Origin: Adenophora triphylla var. japonica
Taxonomy: Eukaryota; Streptophyta; Magnoliopsida; Asterales; Campanulaceae
Assembly: GCA_022495995.1 (NCBI GenBank)
Contig: JAFEMH010001293.1
Span: 435,072-499,071 of the forward strand
Direction: 5' to 3'
Length of the DNA: 64,000 nucleotides
The notes under the pieces are model-generated. The model made no database searches and was not told where the DNA came from. It saw nothing but the letters and a program-made list of their open reading frames with translations. A program made the translations under genes and the position numbers. Below, piece after piece: positions 41,675 through 51,431 of the stretch; the stretch's first letter is position 1; each line of letters starts with the position of its first letter.

Positions 41675-42787
41675 ATGAATCTCGAAAACTTTGGAATGCC
41701 TCTGAATGACATCTTTAGGGGACTGGTGAAAGAAGGCTTGCTGCGGCCTTTGGAGAATTTCCAACCCAGGAATCCGAATGCTCCCGTGGATACTACAAAG
41801 TATTGCGGTTTTCATCAGGCCCATGGGCATCTAACAGATAACTGCTTTACTCTGAAAAAGGCAATCCAGGGGCTGATAGAGCAAGGAAAGTTGGAAGGCC
41901 CCAAAGGGCCTAATACAGTCAAAAATCCTCTGCCAAGGAACCATAATCAGGTAAATATGATTGAATGCGGAGAACCTTCGCATGCCCAGGAAGATGCTGA
42001 TAAAGGTCCCCAAATACCCGTGGCCAACCTCGTCGAGGATCCTGAATTCGGATTCCCCCTCGACCTTGAGGATACTGAACGAATCAACCCACCTTGGTCT
42101 CATGTCAGAGACTCCTTGCAAAAATACGAGGCTCGCTATTTCTCGGATGAAGGAAAAACTGATACTGAAGAGCTGGGGCTATTCCGGTCAAAACATGAAA
42201 GAACCATTTACACAAGATGGTTAGAGCAGTTAAGAAGGATTGAGCAAGAAAGCTTCAGGCGGGCGCCCGTACTGGGGATTATTAGCAGAGAAGCCGAAGA
42301 ACATCTGGAGCTAGTACACTTCTGCAAACTGGCTATTGGAGAAGTCAAATACGATCCCGAAGGCAGTGAAACTGAAGAATCAGAGGAGGAAGAATCCTTC
42401 TACATTCTGCCTGGTGTCAAATACGTGCCACCCCCTCTCACTCTTCCCCCGCAGTTTCTAGGAGGAGAAGCTGAGTCGCATCTATCACTTCCGGGAATGG
42501 GAGCATATGACAATTTATGCGGCTGCACGCACCCATATTCCCCTAACGGGTTCGATCTGCGTTCCCTCTCAGCCGAAATCCCGCTAGTATGGGAAGATGA
42601 TTCCAATGACAACAACGACGGTGATGATGACGAGAGTGAAGAGTCAACTGAGGCCCCAGATCCGGAAACAATCTGGAACAATCATGCCAGAAATGAGCCC
42701 ATGGGAGCCAGGCACAATGGCTTGGTTTGTCGCAAGAAGCGACTTACGAAGACACTTCGGAAGACGAATATGAAACCGAGGACATGA
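41675..42787 (+). CDS. Gag C-terminal knuckle plus long acidic extension (open, 370 codons)
   Basis: It starts MNLENFGMPLNDIFRGLVKE and carries the Tat-type knuckle CGFHQAHGHLTDNC (about residues 49-62). It continues for 300 residues with no domain I know: a charged middle (ERTIYTRWLEQLRRIEQESF), an acidic run EETEESEEEES-like near residue 235, a proline-rich piece and a second acidic run NDNNDGDDDESEES near residue 315. In Tat elements this stretch lies between Gag and protease. Its first part is homologous in plan to 4662-4850 of the TR-GAG. It is the longest intact frame of this element. Confidence 0.7.
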   Translation: MNLENFGMPLNDIFRGLVKEGLLRPLENFQPRNPNAPVDTTKYCGFHQAHGHLTDNCFTLKKAIQGLIEQGKLEGPKGPNTVKNPLPRNHNQVNMIECGEPSHAQEDADKGPQIPVANLVEDPEFGFPLDLEDTERINPPWSHVRDSLQKYEARYFSDEGKTDTEELGLFRSKHERTIYTRWLEQLRRIEQESFRRAPVLGIISREAEEHLELVHFCKLAIGEVKYDPEGSETEESEEEESFYILPGVKYVPPPLTLPPQFLGGEAESHLSLPGMGAYDNLCGCTHPYSPNGFDLRSLSAEIPLVWEDDSNDNNDGDDDESEESTEAPDPETIWNNHARNEPMGARHNGLVCRKKRLTKTLRKTNMKPRT

Positions 42788-43143
42788 AGGCCATGAAGTT
42801 TCATGGATCTGAGCACGCTGGATGTCTTAGAATTCAACACCGCCTACCATGCTTTGGGGAAAGGGTTTTCAAAGGCGTCCGATCCAGCTAATAGTCGAAG
42901 ATCTCGATAGAGAGAGGGAAACTAACTCCCATCCGCCCAAATGAGAAAATAACCATGGTTAGATCAAATCCATCCTGCAACAAAGTAACACTCCTCGTCG
43001 TGGTTACCCAAGAAGAGGTCACCTTTCCCCGAATGTATGTCGCCTTTCAGAGAAGTCCTAGAAACCGGCATGATACCGGATGCGCCTCCCACACGTAATG
43101 CTATAATCATCTCCAACTCGAGTATTACGTAAAGGAACCAGTA

Positions 43144-44519
43144 ATGGCCGCACTATACCGGGATGAGATCGAAAAGCCGCCAAGCCCCGACAATAGCGAC
43201 TCTTATTGTATGATAACTATGAGCAAGGCAAACTATGTGGAGCGAATCGGAGGACGCCCTAGCTCTGGGCCATCCAAGGGGCAACAACACAACCCCTGCA
43301 CTCAAAAGCCTCGTGACTTGGGAAGCAGCATAAGGGCCGCCCAGAAGGAGCTAGTACATGTCCACCTCTCACTGCTAGACTCCGTCGTAACCGGGCCAAT
43401 AGCCAAAAAGGCTCCCCCGCTGACATTGGCGCCTCTGAAGAAATCCAAATAAGAGACAACCGAGGAGGAAGTTAACCCGTTGACCCGATCCGGCATCTTC
43501 CAAGGAAATCCCAAGGCGTATAAGAAGGCCACGTATCAAGCACCGAAAAGAAGATCGCCGCCCTACGCTAAGACAATGAAACTCTGCACTCGAAAAGAGG
43601 ATCCCGTGCTCACCCAGCCTGAAGTGCATAATGTGCCAACATTTCCTCTCTGGTCTCTACTCACTTCGTCCTATCCCCATAAGCCGAAGCCGGAAGAAAG
43701 CCCGGCTCGCACTCTAGTGCCTATTGATGCTACTCCCGATGACGTGGTACAGCTTGATTGGAAATATCCACTACGGGAACATAATCACCTTCACGTACCT
43801 TGATCTCCCTCAATTTGGAGCCGGCCACAACGAGCCTCTCTTCATCACACCCGCTGATGAACGACGCCTCCCCCGAGTTTTGGTGGACAATGGGTCTGGA
43901 ATGAATATCCTCCCGACAAAGATCATGAGCCTGATCGAAATCAAGACTACAGCTTTAAAGCCTTCTTCCCTCACAGTCAAGGCTTATGACTCGACATCCC
44001 GAGCAGCCCCTGAGTTGCTACTTTGGACCTCCGGTTCGGCAAGAAATTGATACTCTGTGGAATTCCGTGTTATCGACATCCCGATCACTTTTAATGTCCC
44101 GCCGGGAAGACCTTGGCTCCATCAAGTCAAAGGGGTCGCTTCAAGCCTCCACCAAGCAGTGTGAAATTGCGTCTGATGGGGATTTGACAACCATCTACTG
44201 AGATTTAGTCACTTTAGAAGGCACAGATACGGGTGGAATACCTATTCTGGAAATCAAACATGATGAGGACGGCCTCATGCTGACAGGCTTCACGGTCGAG
44301 CCCCCTAAGGCCCAAGTGTGCAACGTTGATCTGATGGTCACCCGGGATAAAATCCCTCCGGTCTTGAAGATGATGAGAAAGATGAGCTATCTACCTGGCC
44401 TCGGTCTGGGGAAGCACCAACGAGGAACTCACAAACTCATCGAGGTGAAAGGACAGAAAACTCGCCACGCCCGGGATATGAGGCCTCCTCATGGACACCG
44501 CGAAAGGAAAAAGATTTGA
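43144..44519 (+). pseudogene. Tat/Ogre protease region with G-patch, frameshifted
   Basis: Frames 43144-43452 and 43480-43803 form the variable linker. The aspartic protease follows at about 43820-44010: EPLFITPADERRLPRVLVDN with D-N-G-S-G as active site. In another frame are VPPGRPWLHQVKGVASSLHQ (about 44090-44150), the family's motif after protease, then 44277-44519 with MMRKMSYLPGLGLGKHQRG, a G-patch-like stretch. G-patch motifs bind nucleic acid and occur after protease in some retroelements. At least two indels break the frame. Confidence 0.72.
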
Positions 44520-45543
44520 AGCCGCCACAGAAGGGTCCCTGCCGACGACCCTAAATCTCTCCCCTTCACCCTAATTTGGCCGACTACTTTGTAAAGGGTC
44601 CCACACAACCGGTAACATCACGTAGCCCACTCCTACGTAAGGGTGGCTAAAGCTACAGGATAGCCTTAACAAGTTCGGGGAGCCAAAGCTAACCCTGGTC
44701 CGTAGAATGCTTTCCGGACCTACCCAAGATACCCTGGCTACCACTACCACGAAGAGCGAGTACACTTTCAAAGGCGTGCTGCTTCTAGTGGAACAGCTTC
44801 GAGAAGCTCACAACCACAATCCCTACGCCCAGAAGGCCCGAAGCCCGAGTTTGAATTGACAAAGCCGAAAGCCAAAGCCACGTAAGTCTTTTCGTATGAT
44901 TGGGATGGTCCGATTTTGCAACAGCTTATTCGGGAAGAGATCCAGTGCCGACTCCGATTGATTTCACTCGCCAAAGAAATGGTAGCGACAATCGAGGAAG
45001 GAGCACAAGATAATTCCCGAGTCCTGGAGGTCACCGACGCAATGCTCTCAAGCCCGTCCGCGACCAAAGAACAAATGATCACCAAACCTCGGATTGGTCT
45101 CCCGTCCCTTTCAGTGTCAACCTAGGAAGAGTCCTCCGAGTCTCTCATTGTTAAGGTCGAGTCTCTAGGTTCGTCCGACGGCCTTACGCCCGAAGACTAC
45201 GAGTCCGTAGCAAGTGCCGTACTTCCTTTTCATTCTCAAATGAAATGACGAACTTTTCGAGTATCCCTTGATTGCCACTTTAACTAGTGATAAATCAATA
45301 AAAAACTTAATAATAATTCATTAGATAAAGAAGCGTACACATTAAACAAAAAAAAAATCAAACAAAAAAATCTTTAAGCAAAGTTGTCCTGGAAGAGGAA
45401 AATCGAGCCCAAGCCGCCGAAGAAGTTTTGACAAGTGTGAATTTGGGAACGGCGGAAGAGCCTAAAGAGACGCAGATTGGTAATTTCTTCGAAGGAGCTG
45501 AAAAGGATGCCTTACAAAGTCCTACAAAATCCTCAACTCAAGA
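44520..45543 (+). other. Pol remnant across the reverse transcriptase deletion
   Basis: A variable linker, then at about 45410-45510 SVNLGTAEEPKETQIGNFFE, which in Tat elements stands just before reverse transcriptase. Within 40 bases the sequence jumps to the integrase core. The whole of reverse transcriptase, RNase H and the integrase zinc domain is missing. The join lies at about 45530-45548. Confidence 0.7.
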
Positions 45544-46266
45544 AAAGTAGCCCTCTTCATCAAAGAGAACATCATATGCCGATACGGGTTGCCAGCCGAA
45601 ATCATCTCAGATAATGGATCCCACTTCGAAGGGGAATGTGAAAGACTGCTGGCGGAATTCCGAATAACCCGTCACAAGTCATCTCCCTACAGGCCCCAAA
45701 CCAACGGAGCCGTCGAGGCAGCAAACAAGACTTTGGAAAACATCATCCGGAAAATGACTATCCGAGGCAGAGATTGGCCCGAGAAGCTACACCTGCCACT
45801 CTGGGGCTACAGAACATCAGTCAGAACGGCAACTGGGGAAACACCGTTTGCCCTCACCTACGGAATGGAAGCCGTACTCCCAACCGAGCTAGAAATCCCC
45901 TCACTCCGTGTGTTGGTGGAGAGCCAGATCAACGAGGTCGAATAGCTCCAGAGTCGCCATGATGAATTGGCCCTGCTAGATGAGCGCCGATTGAAGGCCA
46001 TGGAACACACCCGAGCCTACCAAGGGAGAATGGCCAGAGCCTTCGACAAGAAAGTAAATCATCGGGAGATCCGAGAAGGTGATCTCGTTTTAAAAGAAAA
46101 GCCCCCAGTCCGTATCAACCCCCTCGGCAAATGGGAGCCTGTCTGGGTCGGGCCATACGTCGTCCAGAAGATCTTCTCCGTAGGAGCCATGCAACTTGCA
46201 GACCTCGACGGAAACCCCTTTGTACATCCAGTGAATGGTGACAAGCGGCGCAGATACTACGCGTAA
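45544..46266 (+). pseudogene. Tat/Ogre integrase, core and C-terminal domain
   Basis: ENIICRYGLPAEIISDNGSH and the core to 45945, with the second catalytic Asp in SDNGSHF and the Glu in NGAVEAANKTLENI, 35-40 residues apart. The first Asp is lost in the deletion. A TAG at 45943-45945 interrupts, then 45967-46266 gives the C-terminal domain: EGDLVLKEKPPVRINPLGKW, WVGPYVVQKIFSVGAMQLAD and GDKRRRYYA. Integrase would insert the cDNA; this copy is inactive. Confidence 0.85.
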
Positions 46267-46305
46267 AACACCGAGTCAAAAAAAAAGAGTGCTAAAAGAG
46301 TAATA

Positions 46306-46358
46306 CCCAACTAGGTTGAAAACCCGAAAAGGGCGGCCTAGGTAAAAACAGGTTGCAC
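46306..46358 (+). ncRNA. Hairpin motif A in the Tat/Ogre element
   Basis: ACTAGGTTGAAAACCCG, then AAAAGGGCGGCCTAGGTAAA. The outer stem is CTAGG/CCTAG and the inner stem is CCC/GGG around GAAAA. It lies 40 bases after the integrase stop, in the 3' untranslated part. Confidence 0.6.
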
Positions 46359-46422
46359 AAAAAAACAAAAACAAAAAAAAAAACAAAACAAAAAAAAACA
46401 AAAAAAAATCAAAAAAATCGTG

Positions 46423-46487
46423 TTGAACTACGAAGACCCTGAGCTCCTCAAAATGAGGGGAACGTAGGCAGCCGGAAACGGTTCGGT
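46423..46487 (+). ncRNA. Hairpin motif B in the Tat/Ogre element
   Basis: GAACTACG, then inner stem CTCCTC-AAAAT-GAGGGG, then ACGTAGGCAGCCGG. The outer stem is identical to the TR-GAG copies. The inner stem is different but fully paired. Confidence 0.6.
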
Positions 46488-46869
46488 CTAAAACACAAAT
46501 AAAAGTCATACTTTGACATCAATACACTGATCAGACCATGAAAGCATCTCGAAAAACTCTGAAGCAATTCAAATATTCATTACAAGTTAAAAACTTTTTG
46601 ATGAGTCTAAGCCCGATTCATTCCTACAACTGGCAACCTGCTAAAAGAAATTAAGATACATAATCAAACTAATATGTCTCCACATGCACAAGAAAGGGAT
46701 ACTCTGAAACCTCGAGTCACTCCATGCCACTGCGTGTGGCCTCTCCCCTCTTCTTCCCCCTTCGAGTCTTCTTCTTCCGAACATGAAAATGCCTGGTCTT
46801 CCTCCTACCAAGCTCCGGTATAGGAACAGGATCTATCGTACCAGCCTCTGTCGGGGCCTTGGTAGCCCT

Positions 46870-48220
46870 GGCGTCATCTCTCATCTCCCTGTAGCCTACC
46901 TAGCATAGGAGTCCTCCTCTCTTGTCTCTTGACATAAGCCTCATAGTCGGTCACCACATCTCCGCTCCTGTCACGAGGGTTGGCCCTCGCCTCAGCCCTC
47001 CTCCTCTCAGAAACTGTCAGGACCTCCACACCCACAATGGCCTCACGCCATCTCAAAATAGCCATCTGAGTCTCTCCCAAATGCCTCTCGTACCAATCCA
47101 GTACCTGCTGGTCGTGAACACAGGTCTGACGCTCGAGGATAACCCGAGGAGGAACACGTCATACCTCCATGCTCGGGAAAGAAAGGAAAACACCGAAGGA
47201 TCATCCATGAGAGCGAAGCCACCACCCCGGTGGCTATATCATCAAAGTCCTCCAAAGGAACCCGCTCCAAGCCGAACCGTCTCTAACCAAGGACGGAATA
47301 TAGAAGCCGGACCGAGAAAGCCCCTAAGCATGACCACATGAGACCCGTCCCCGAAGCACTCTGCGAGTCTCCACCCGCCAACAAGGCACCGACCATCTCG
47401 ATATCTTCTCGTCTGCGACCAGCCATCCAACGCTCCCATGAGCTCCCGATCATCAAAATCTACAGCAACCCCCCCCGGCAAATGTCCAAGGCTTGATCAT
47501 GTCAGAGTTTCCCGAAGAATCCCCAAGCGCTCCATCGCCCACAAAGGTGTCAAGAGGAACGGGGCCGCCTCGCGCATATACCGCTTCCCTGTAGCGCCCT
47601 ATCGAGAGCATGGAAAGCTGCCCTGTGATCGTAGGTACAACATCTCTGCCCAAGCGACAATGAACGACTACATCCAGCAGAGACCGATGACAGATCCCAA
47701 AAGAATAGACCATGAACAAGGTCCCGAACATGCAAAGTGCAAAGGCATCCCAATAGGCATCGTCGAGCAAGCCTAAGCCCCTAAATCTATCAGGGAGACT
47801 GGAAATATCAAAATGATCGGGACCACGGATCATACCTTGCGCTTCCTCCGGGGAAAGATGAAGAAGGTTGCACAGCTTGTCAACAAAAGAGGCTCCCCCG
47901 GGCAAAGGAATTGCAATCTCCTCCACCTCAGGACCACCAAGTAAAGCCCGAAATTCTTCAACAGTCGGGACCATTTCATTGTAAGAGAAGCAAAAAACGT
48001 GCCTTCTAGTGTCCCAAAATGAGGAAGAAGCTCTCAAAAGCTCATAATCCGGAATCAATTCCTTGAGAGACCACAAGCACCGTATCTTGTACCTTTCTTC
48101 AAAGAATGACCTCCTCTCATGCATAATCTCCCGGCACCACTCTTTAAACTTGGTGAAGAATTGCATTTGAGAATTTTGGGATAATTTGGGTGGATTTTGC
48201 ATGCTCACAATTCTCTCCAT
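46870..48220 (-). pseudogene. Antisense ORF of the Tat element, DUF7745/plant-mobile-domain-like
   Basis: From ATG 48220 (MERIVSMQNPPKLSQ) the minus strand is open to 47453. It has ERYKIRCLWSLKELIPDYEL, a helix start, then TRRHVFCFSYNEMVPTVEEF and RALLGGPEVEEI. That matches the plant domain (DUF7745, related to the plant mobile domain) in which a capsule of F-x-x-N-x-x-x-x-P-T-x-x-E-F is typical. After a frameshift it continues at 47481-47242 (GALDGWSQTRRYRDG) and 47080-46874. Tat elements are known to carry an antisense ORF here. The product's function is unknown; a nuclear role has been suggested for the domain. The open frame extends upstream to 48496 without clear homology. Confidence 0.68.
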
Positions 48221-48499
48221 GGTTTTTTTCTCATTCTCCCCGAAAATGGCTGTTTGAACTGGTGGTTGGAATTTGAAATAAAGGAAGACCTGGATGCGAA
48301 GCAAAATTAAAGGACAAATGTCGAAAGCCGTCCTATCCGCGCGGACATGTTTGTTCTCCATCGTAAAATCTCGCAATGTCAAAGCTGAACCAAAGCAGGA
48401 ATATTCCGTCCCAGTTGCTTGAAACCTCGTGCAAAAAAAAACCTCCCCAAACCGGTCCATATACCAAACACTAACACCCTTGCCACTTAAAACCAAGGC

Positions 48500-49951
48500 T
48501 CATGCAACATTGCATTCATACGTATTGCGTTCATAAAAATAAAATCCTAAATTATTACATTCCAAAAATAAAGGGAGTGTGCAAAAAAAATCAAATAAAA
48601 AAAAAAAAAAGTAGGTAACAATAATCCTAAATTATTACATCACAAAAAAAAAAAAAAAGAAAAAAATGTGCATAAGTCGTACAAATCTCAATCCCAATCA
48701 CAAATTTCAATCTCGTAAAAACAGCCTAAAGAAAAAAAGAGAAATCAATCGAGAATCCCTAGCGCCCGACGTTCCGTCTCCCGGTCCCTCTTGCGACTCG
48801 GCCCGCTCCTCGGGAGCCCCCGAAGATCTCGGGCTCGGAATCGTCCTCGTCTCCGTAAAGAGGCTCGTCGGGACCAACCGGCACGCCCCGATAGGGCAAG
48901 CCAAGATCTGCGAAAAAATCATATCCGAAGGTGAAGGCGTCGGATTCTGGACGTACGAAGCACGACCCACCATGCCGCCAAACGTGTCCACTGCCCGTGT
49001 GGATCCCCGAGAATGACGTGATCCGAAGCGGCACCGCGCGGGGATCAATGAGAGAGACATGAGGAGTCTCTAAAGAAGTCTACGAACGAATAGGGAAGCC
49101 TCCCGCCCGACGGGCGCCGGCGTGGTCGCCTCGCTCTAGCACGAGGAGCCCCGCAAGCGACCATCCTCCCGATAAATCTCTTAGCTCCGATCACTTGCTT
49201 CGTCGGCTTCTCGACGACCACCTCCGAAACCGCACAAAAGCAAAAGCATCGAAACTTGAAGCGAAAAATGATGACAGAAAGAAAAGAAAAGACAAAAGCA
49301 AAAAAAAGAAAGGTGGGAAGGAGAAGCCATACCTTCATACTCCTGACGAGGCCGGAAAGCTCGTGGAAGCCGCTCAGCCGAGGGATCTCGCACCCTCAAT
49401 CGGACCCCATCACAGGACATATGAAAAATCCGTCCGAGGGTACCGCAGATCCCAAACCCCTCTCTATCCAGGAACACAGGGCATCCTCGGCCTCCTCAAA
49501 ACAAATACGGGTACGGCTCAATCGCCACAAATGCCGAGAAGTGCCGCCGGCTCGGTAATCATCCCAGTCGAAGATCTGTCACTCGGGTGCATCATATCGC
49601 GGAGGCTCCACCGGTGTCATCAAAGGCGAATTCACGCCATGCCGGCGCGTCACCCTCTCTCCCGTATAATAGGCATCGCGAGTCGGACCTCTCGGAATCC
49701 TCCGCCTGCACGGTCCAAATCTGGCGCCTTTCAGCTGCGCCACCTCGAAACGATCCCAGGGATAGAATATCATCCTCTCATCCGTCTCGGCCTCTCCGTC
49801 AAAGGAAGGCAATCCGCGTATTCGAGAGTCGTACGCCCCCTGGAGCTTATCTTCTCTCGGGCATGCTTGGACCAGGAGCGCATGGCCGGATACGCCCGAC
49901 GTACTCCGCCATTGCCGCCACATCGTGGCGTGGAAAAACTCCAACGCCCAT
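48500..49951. other. Tat element segment between the antisense ORF and the copia insertion
   Basis: A-rich at 48540-48670, then GC-rich with overlapping frames on both strands. On the minus strand GYDFFADLGLPYRGVPVGPD with an acidic tail (48759-49034) and DERMIFYPWDRFEVAQLKGA (49579-49989) look protein-like. A GT...AG intron-like gap lies between about 49340 and 49245. I cannot assign a family. Confidence 0.35.
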
Positions 49952-51417
49952 TGTTGGTCCCAGGTGGCAATGCAAGGGTGAAAATACAAATAGAGGGGGG
50001 TGAATAGTCACATACAAAATTTCGCCCTCTTTTAAAAACTAAACCTCTTGCTTACAAAATCCTCTTAAGCTAATAATAGGCTTGTAAGTGATGATGTAAA
50101 ATGCACACGGAATAATAGAGTTGTAAAGCGGTTTTGAGAGGCGGTTTGTAAATGCGGTTTTGGTGGTGCGGTTTTGTTGAGAGCGGTTTTACAAACACGT
50201 GTGTTTTGACTATGTTAACTCCAAACACTATTTCACAATAATGGATAGCTAAATAAAGATCAAACGAGACAAAGATAAATAATTAGCAAGCACAAGAAAT
50301 ATAAATGCGTAAAGTAAGAACACGCTATTTGGAGTGGTTCAATCGATAAACGATCTACGTCCACTACCAAGATGGTTAGTCTTGGATTTCTAAGAGAGAT
50401 TTTATATTAAGTATTGCGAGATTACAAAGTACAATAAAATCTTTGCTATGAAGAACAAATCCAAAACTATAACCGAAGTGTATCTCGAAGTGTTTAATCT
50501 ATGTGATTAAAACAAGTGAGGTGAGTGTGTGAGAACAAGATCAAGGCTCTTTAAATCGTGGAGATATAGAGCTCAATGATTTTTGAAAGTGTCAAGGCTT
50601 CGATTTACGGGCCGGGAATATTTCTTGAAGTTTGAAGATGAAGATTCAAAGGGTTGAATAATTTACTGGCGAGCTTCAAATTCTATGAACACAAGACTTT
50701 TAAATTCTCAAGCAATCTTCAAATGGTGAAGATTGGGGGTATTTATACCCAAGCATCAAGAAACTAGCCGTTGGATACACCGTTGTAAGGACGGTACTTG
50801 ATGCAATCCTATTGGTCCACATCAACCACTTTTGTCCTTTGGTACTCTGCAGATAAAGCCGATCGGGCTCCAGTTGCAAGCAATGAGGTTAGGACACTGT
50901 CACCTTTTCAAGATCCTTGCGCATCTTTTCGACATTGAATCACGTGACAAGATATGGTGGTTGACTTTTGATATTCTTGGCGTGGATTCCAACGGATAAA
51001 AAGTTGTTCACTTCAAGTAGCCAATCATTGGATGCGGTTGGTGAGACGCGGTTAGGAATGTGCGGTTTGCTACACCACGAGGTTGCTTAGATGCGGTTGC
51101 TCATGAACTACAAGGATGAGGTTCGGGCGGTTGCATGCGGTTGGTTCAAATAGGCGATTCAAGGTGGAACTACACTTGCGGTTACGAGTGCGGTTCATAG
51201 GGCGGTTTTGAATCTGCCGAAGGCAACCTTGCTTCCAATGAATCTTGTGCCGATCTTCAAGCCTAAGATTAACCTATTCTATAAAATGGACTTAGCTAAA
51301 AAATTGAAGTCTAAGCTTCATTACATAGTGGTCCTAAAGTCCTTAAAATAGATAGGAGGTTATGGTATCAATCAAATCTAATACAAAATAGGAGGGTTAA
51401 AACATGCATACCCAACA
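49952..51417 (-). repeat. 3' LTR of the SIRE-like element
   Basis: 1466 bases matching 62464-63937 throughout, with scattered indels. GCGGTT occurs five times in 50128-50188 and about nine times in 51030-51215. Confidence 0.9.
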
Positions 51418-51431
51418 ATCTCCCTATTTGA
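51418..51431 (-). other. Polypurine tract of the SIRE-like element
   Basis: On the minus strand AATCAAATAGGGAGAT runs directly into the LTR start TGTTGGG. The plus strand reads ATCTCCCTATTTGATT. Confidence 0.75.

Larger units (their letters stand above)
36669..49951 (+). mobile_element. Tat/Ogre-type Ty3-gypsy element, RT-deleted, split by a copia insertion
   Basis: 5' LTR 36669-38442, primer site 38444-38461, leader, gag with the C-x2-H-x4-H-x4-C knuckle, protease and G-patch, integrase core and C-terminus (to 46266), hairpin motifs, then an antisense ORF. Reverse transcriptase, RNase H and the integrase N-terminus are missing. At 49952 the SIRE-like element is inserted; host sequence of this element resumes at 63938-64000 and its 3' LTR must lie beyond the window. 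Antisense ORFs after pol are known from Tat-lineage elements. The element is non-autonomous in its present form. Confidence 0.82.

Noticed and set aside
49195..50007. 270-codon plus-strand frame
   Set aside because: It crosses the border of the SIRE-like insertion at 49952 and has no recognisable domain; the opposite strand looks more protein-like.
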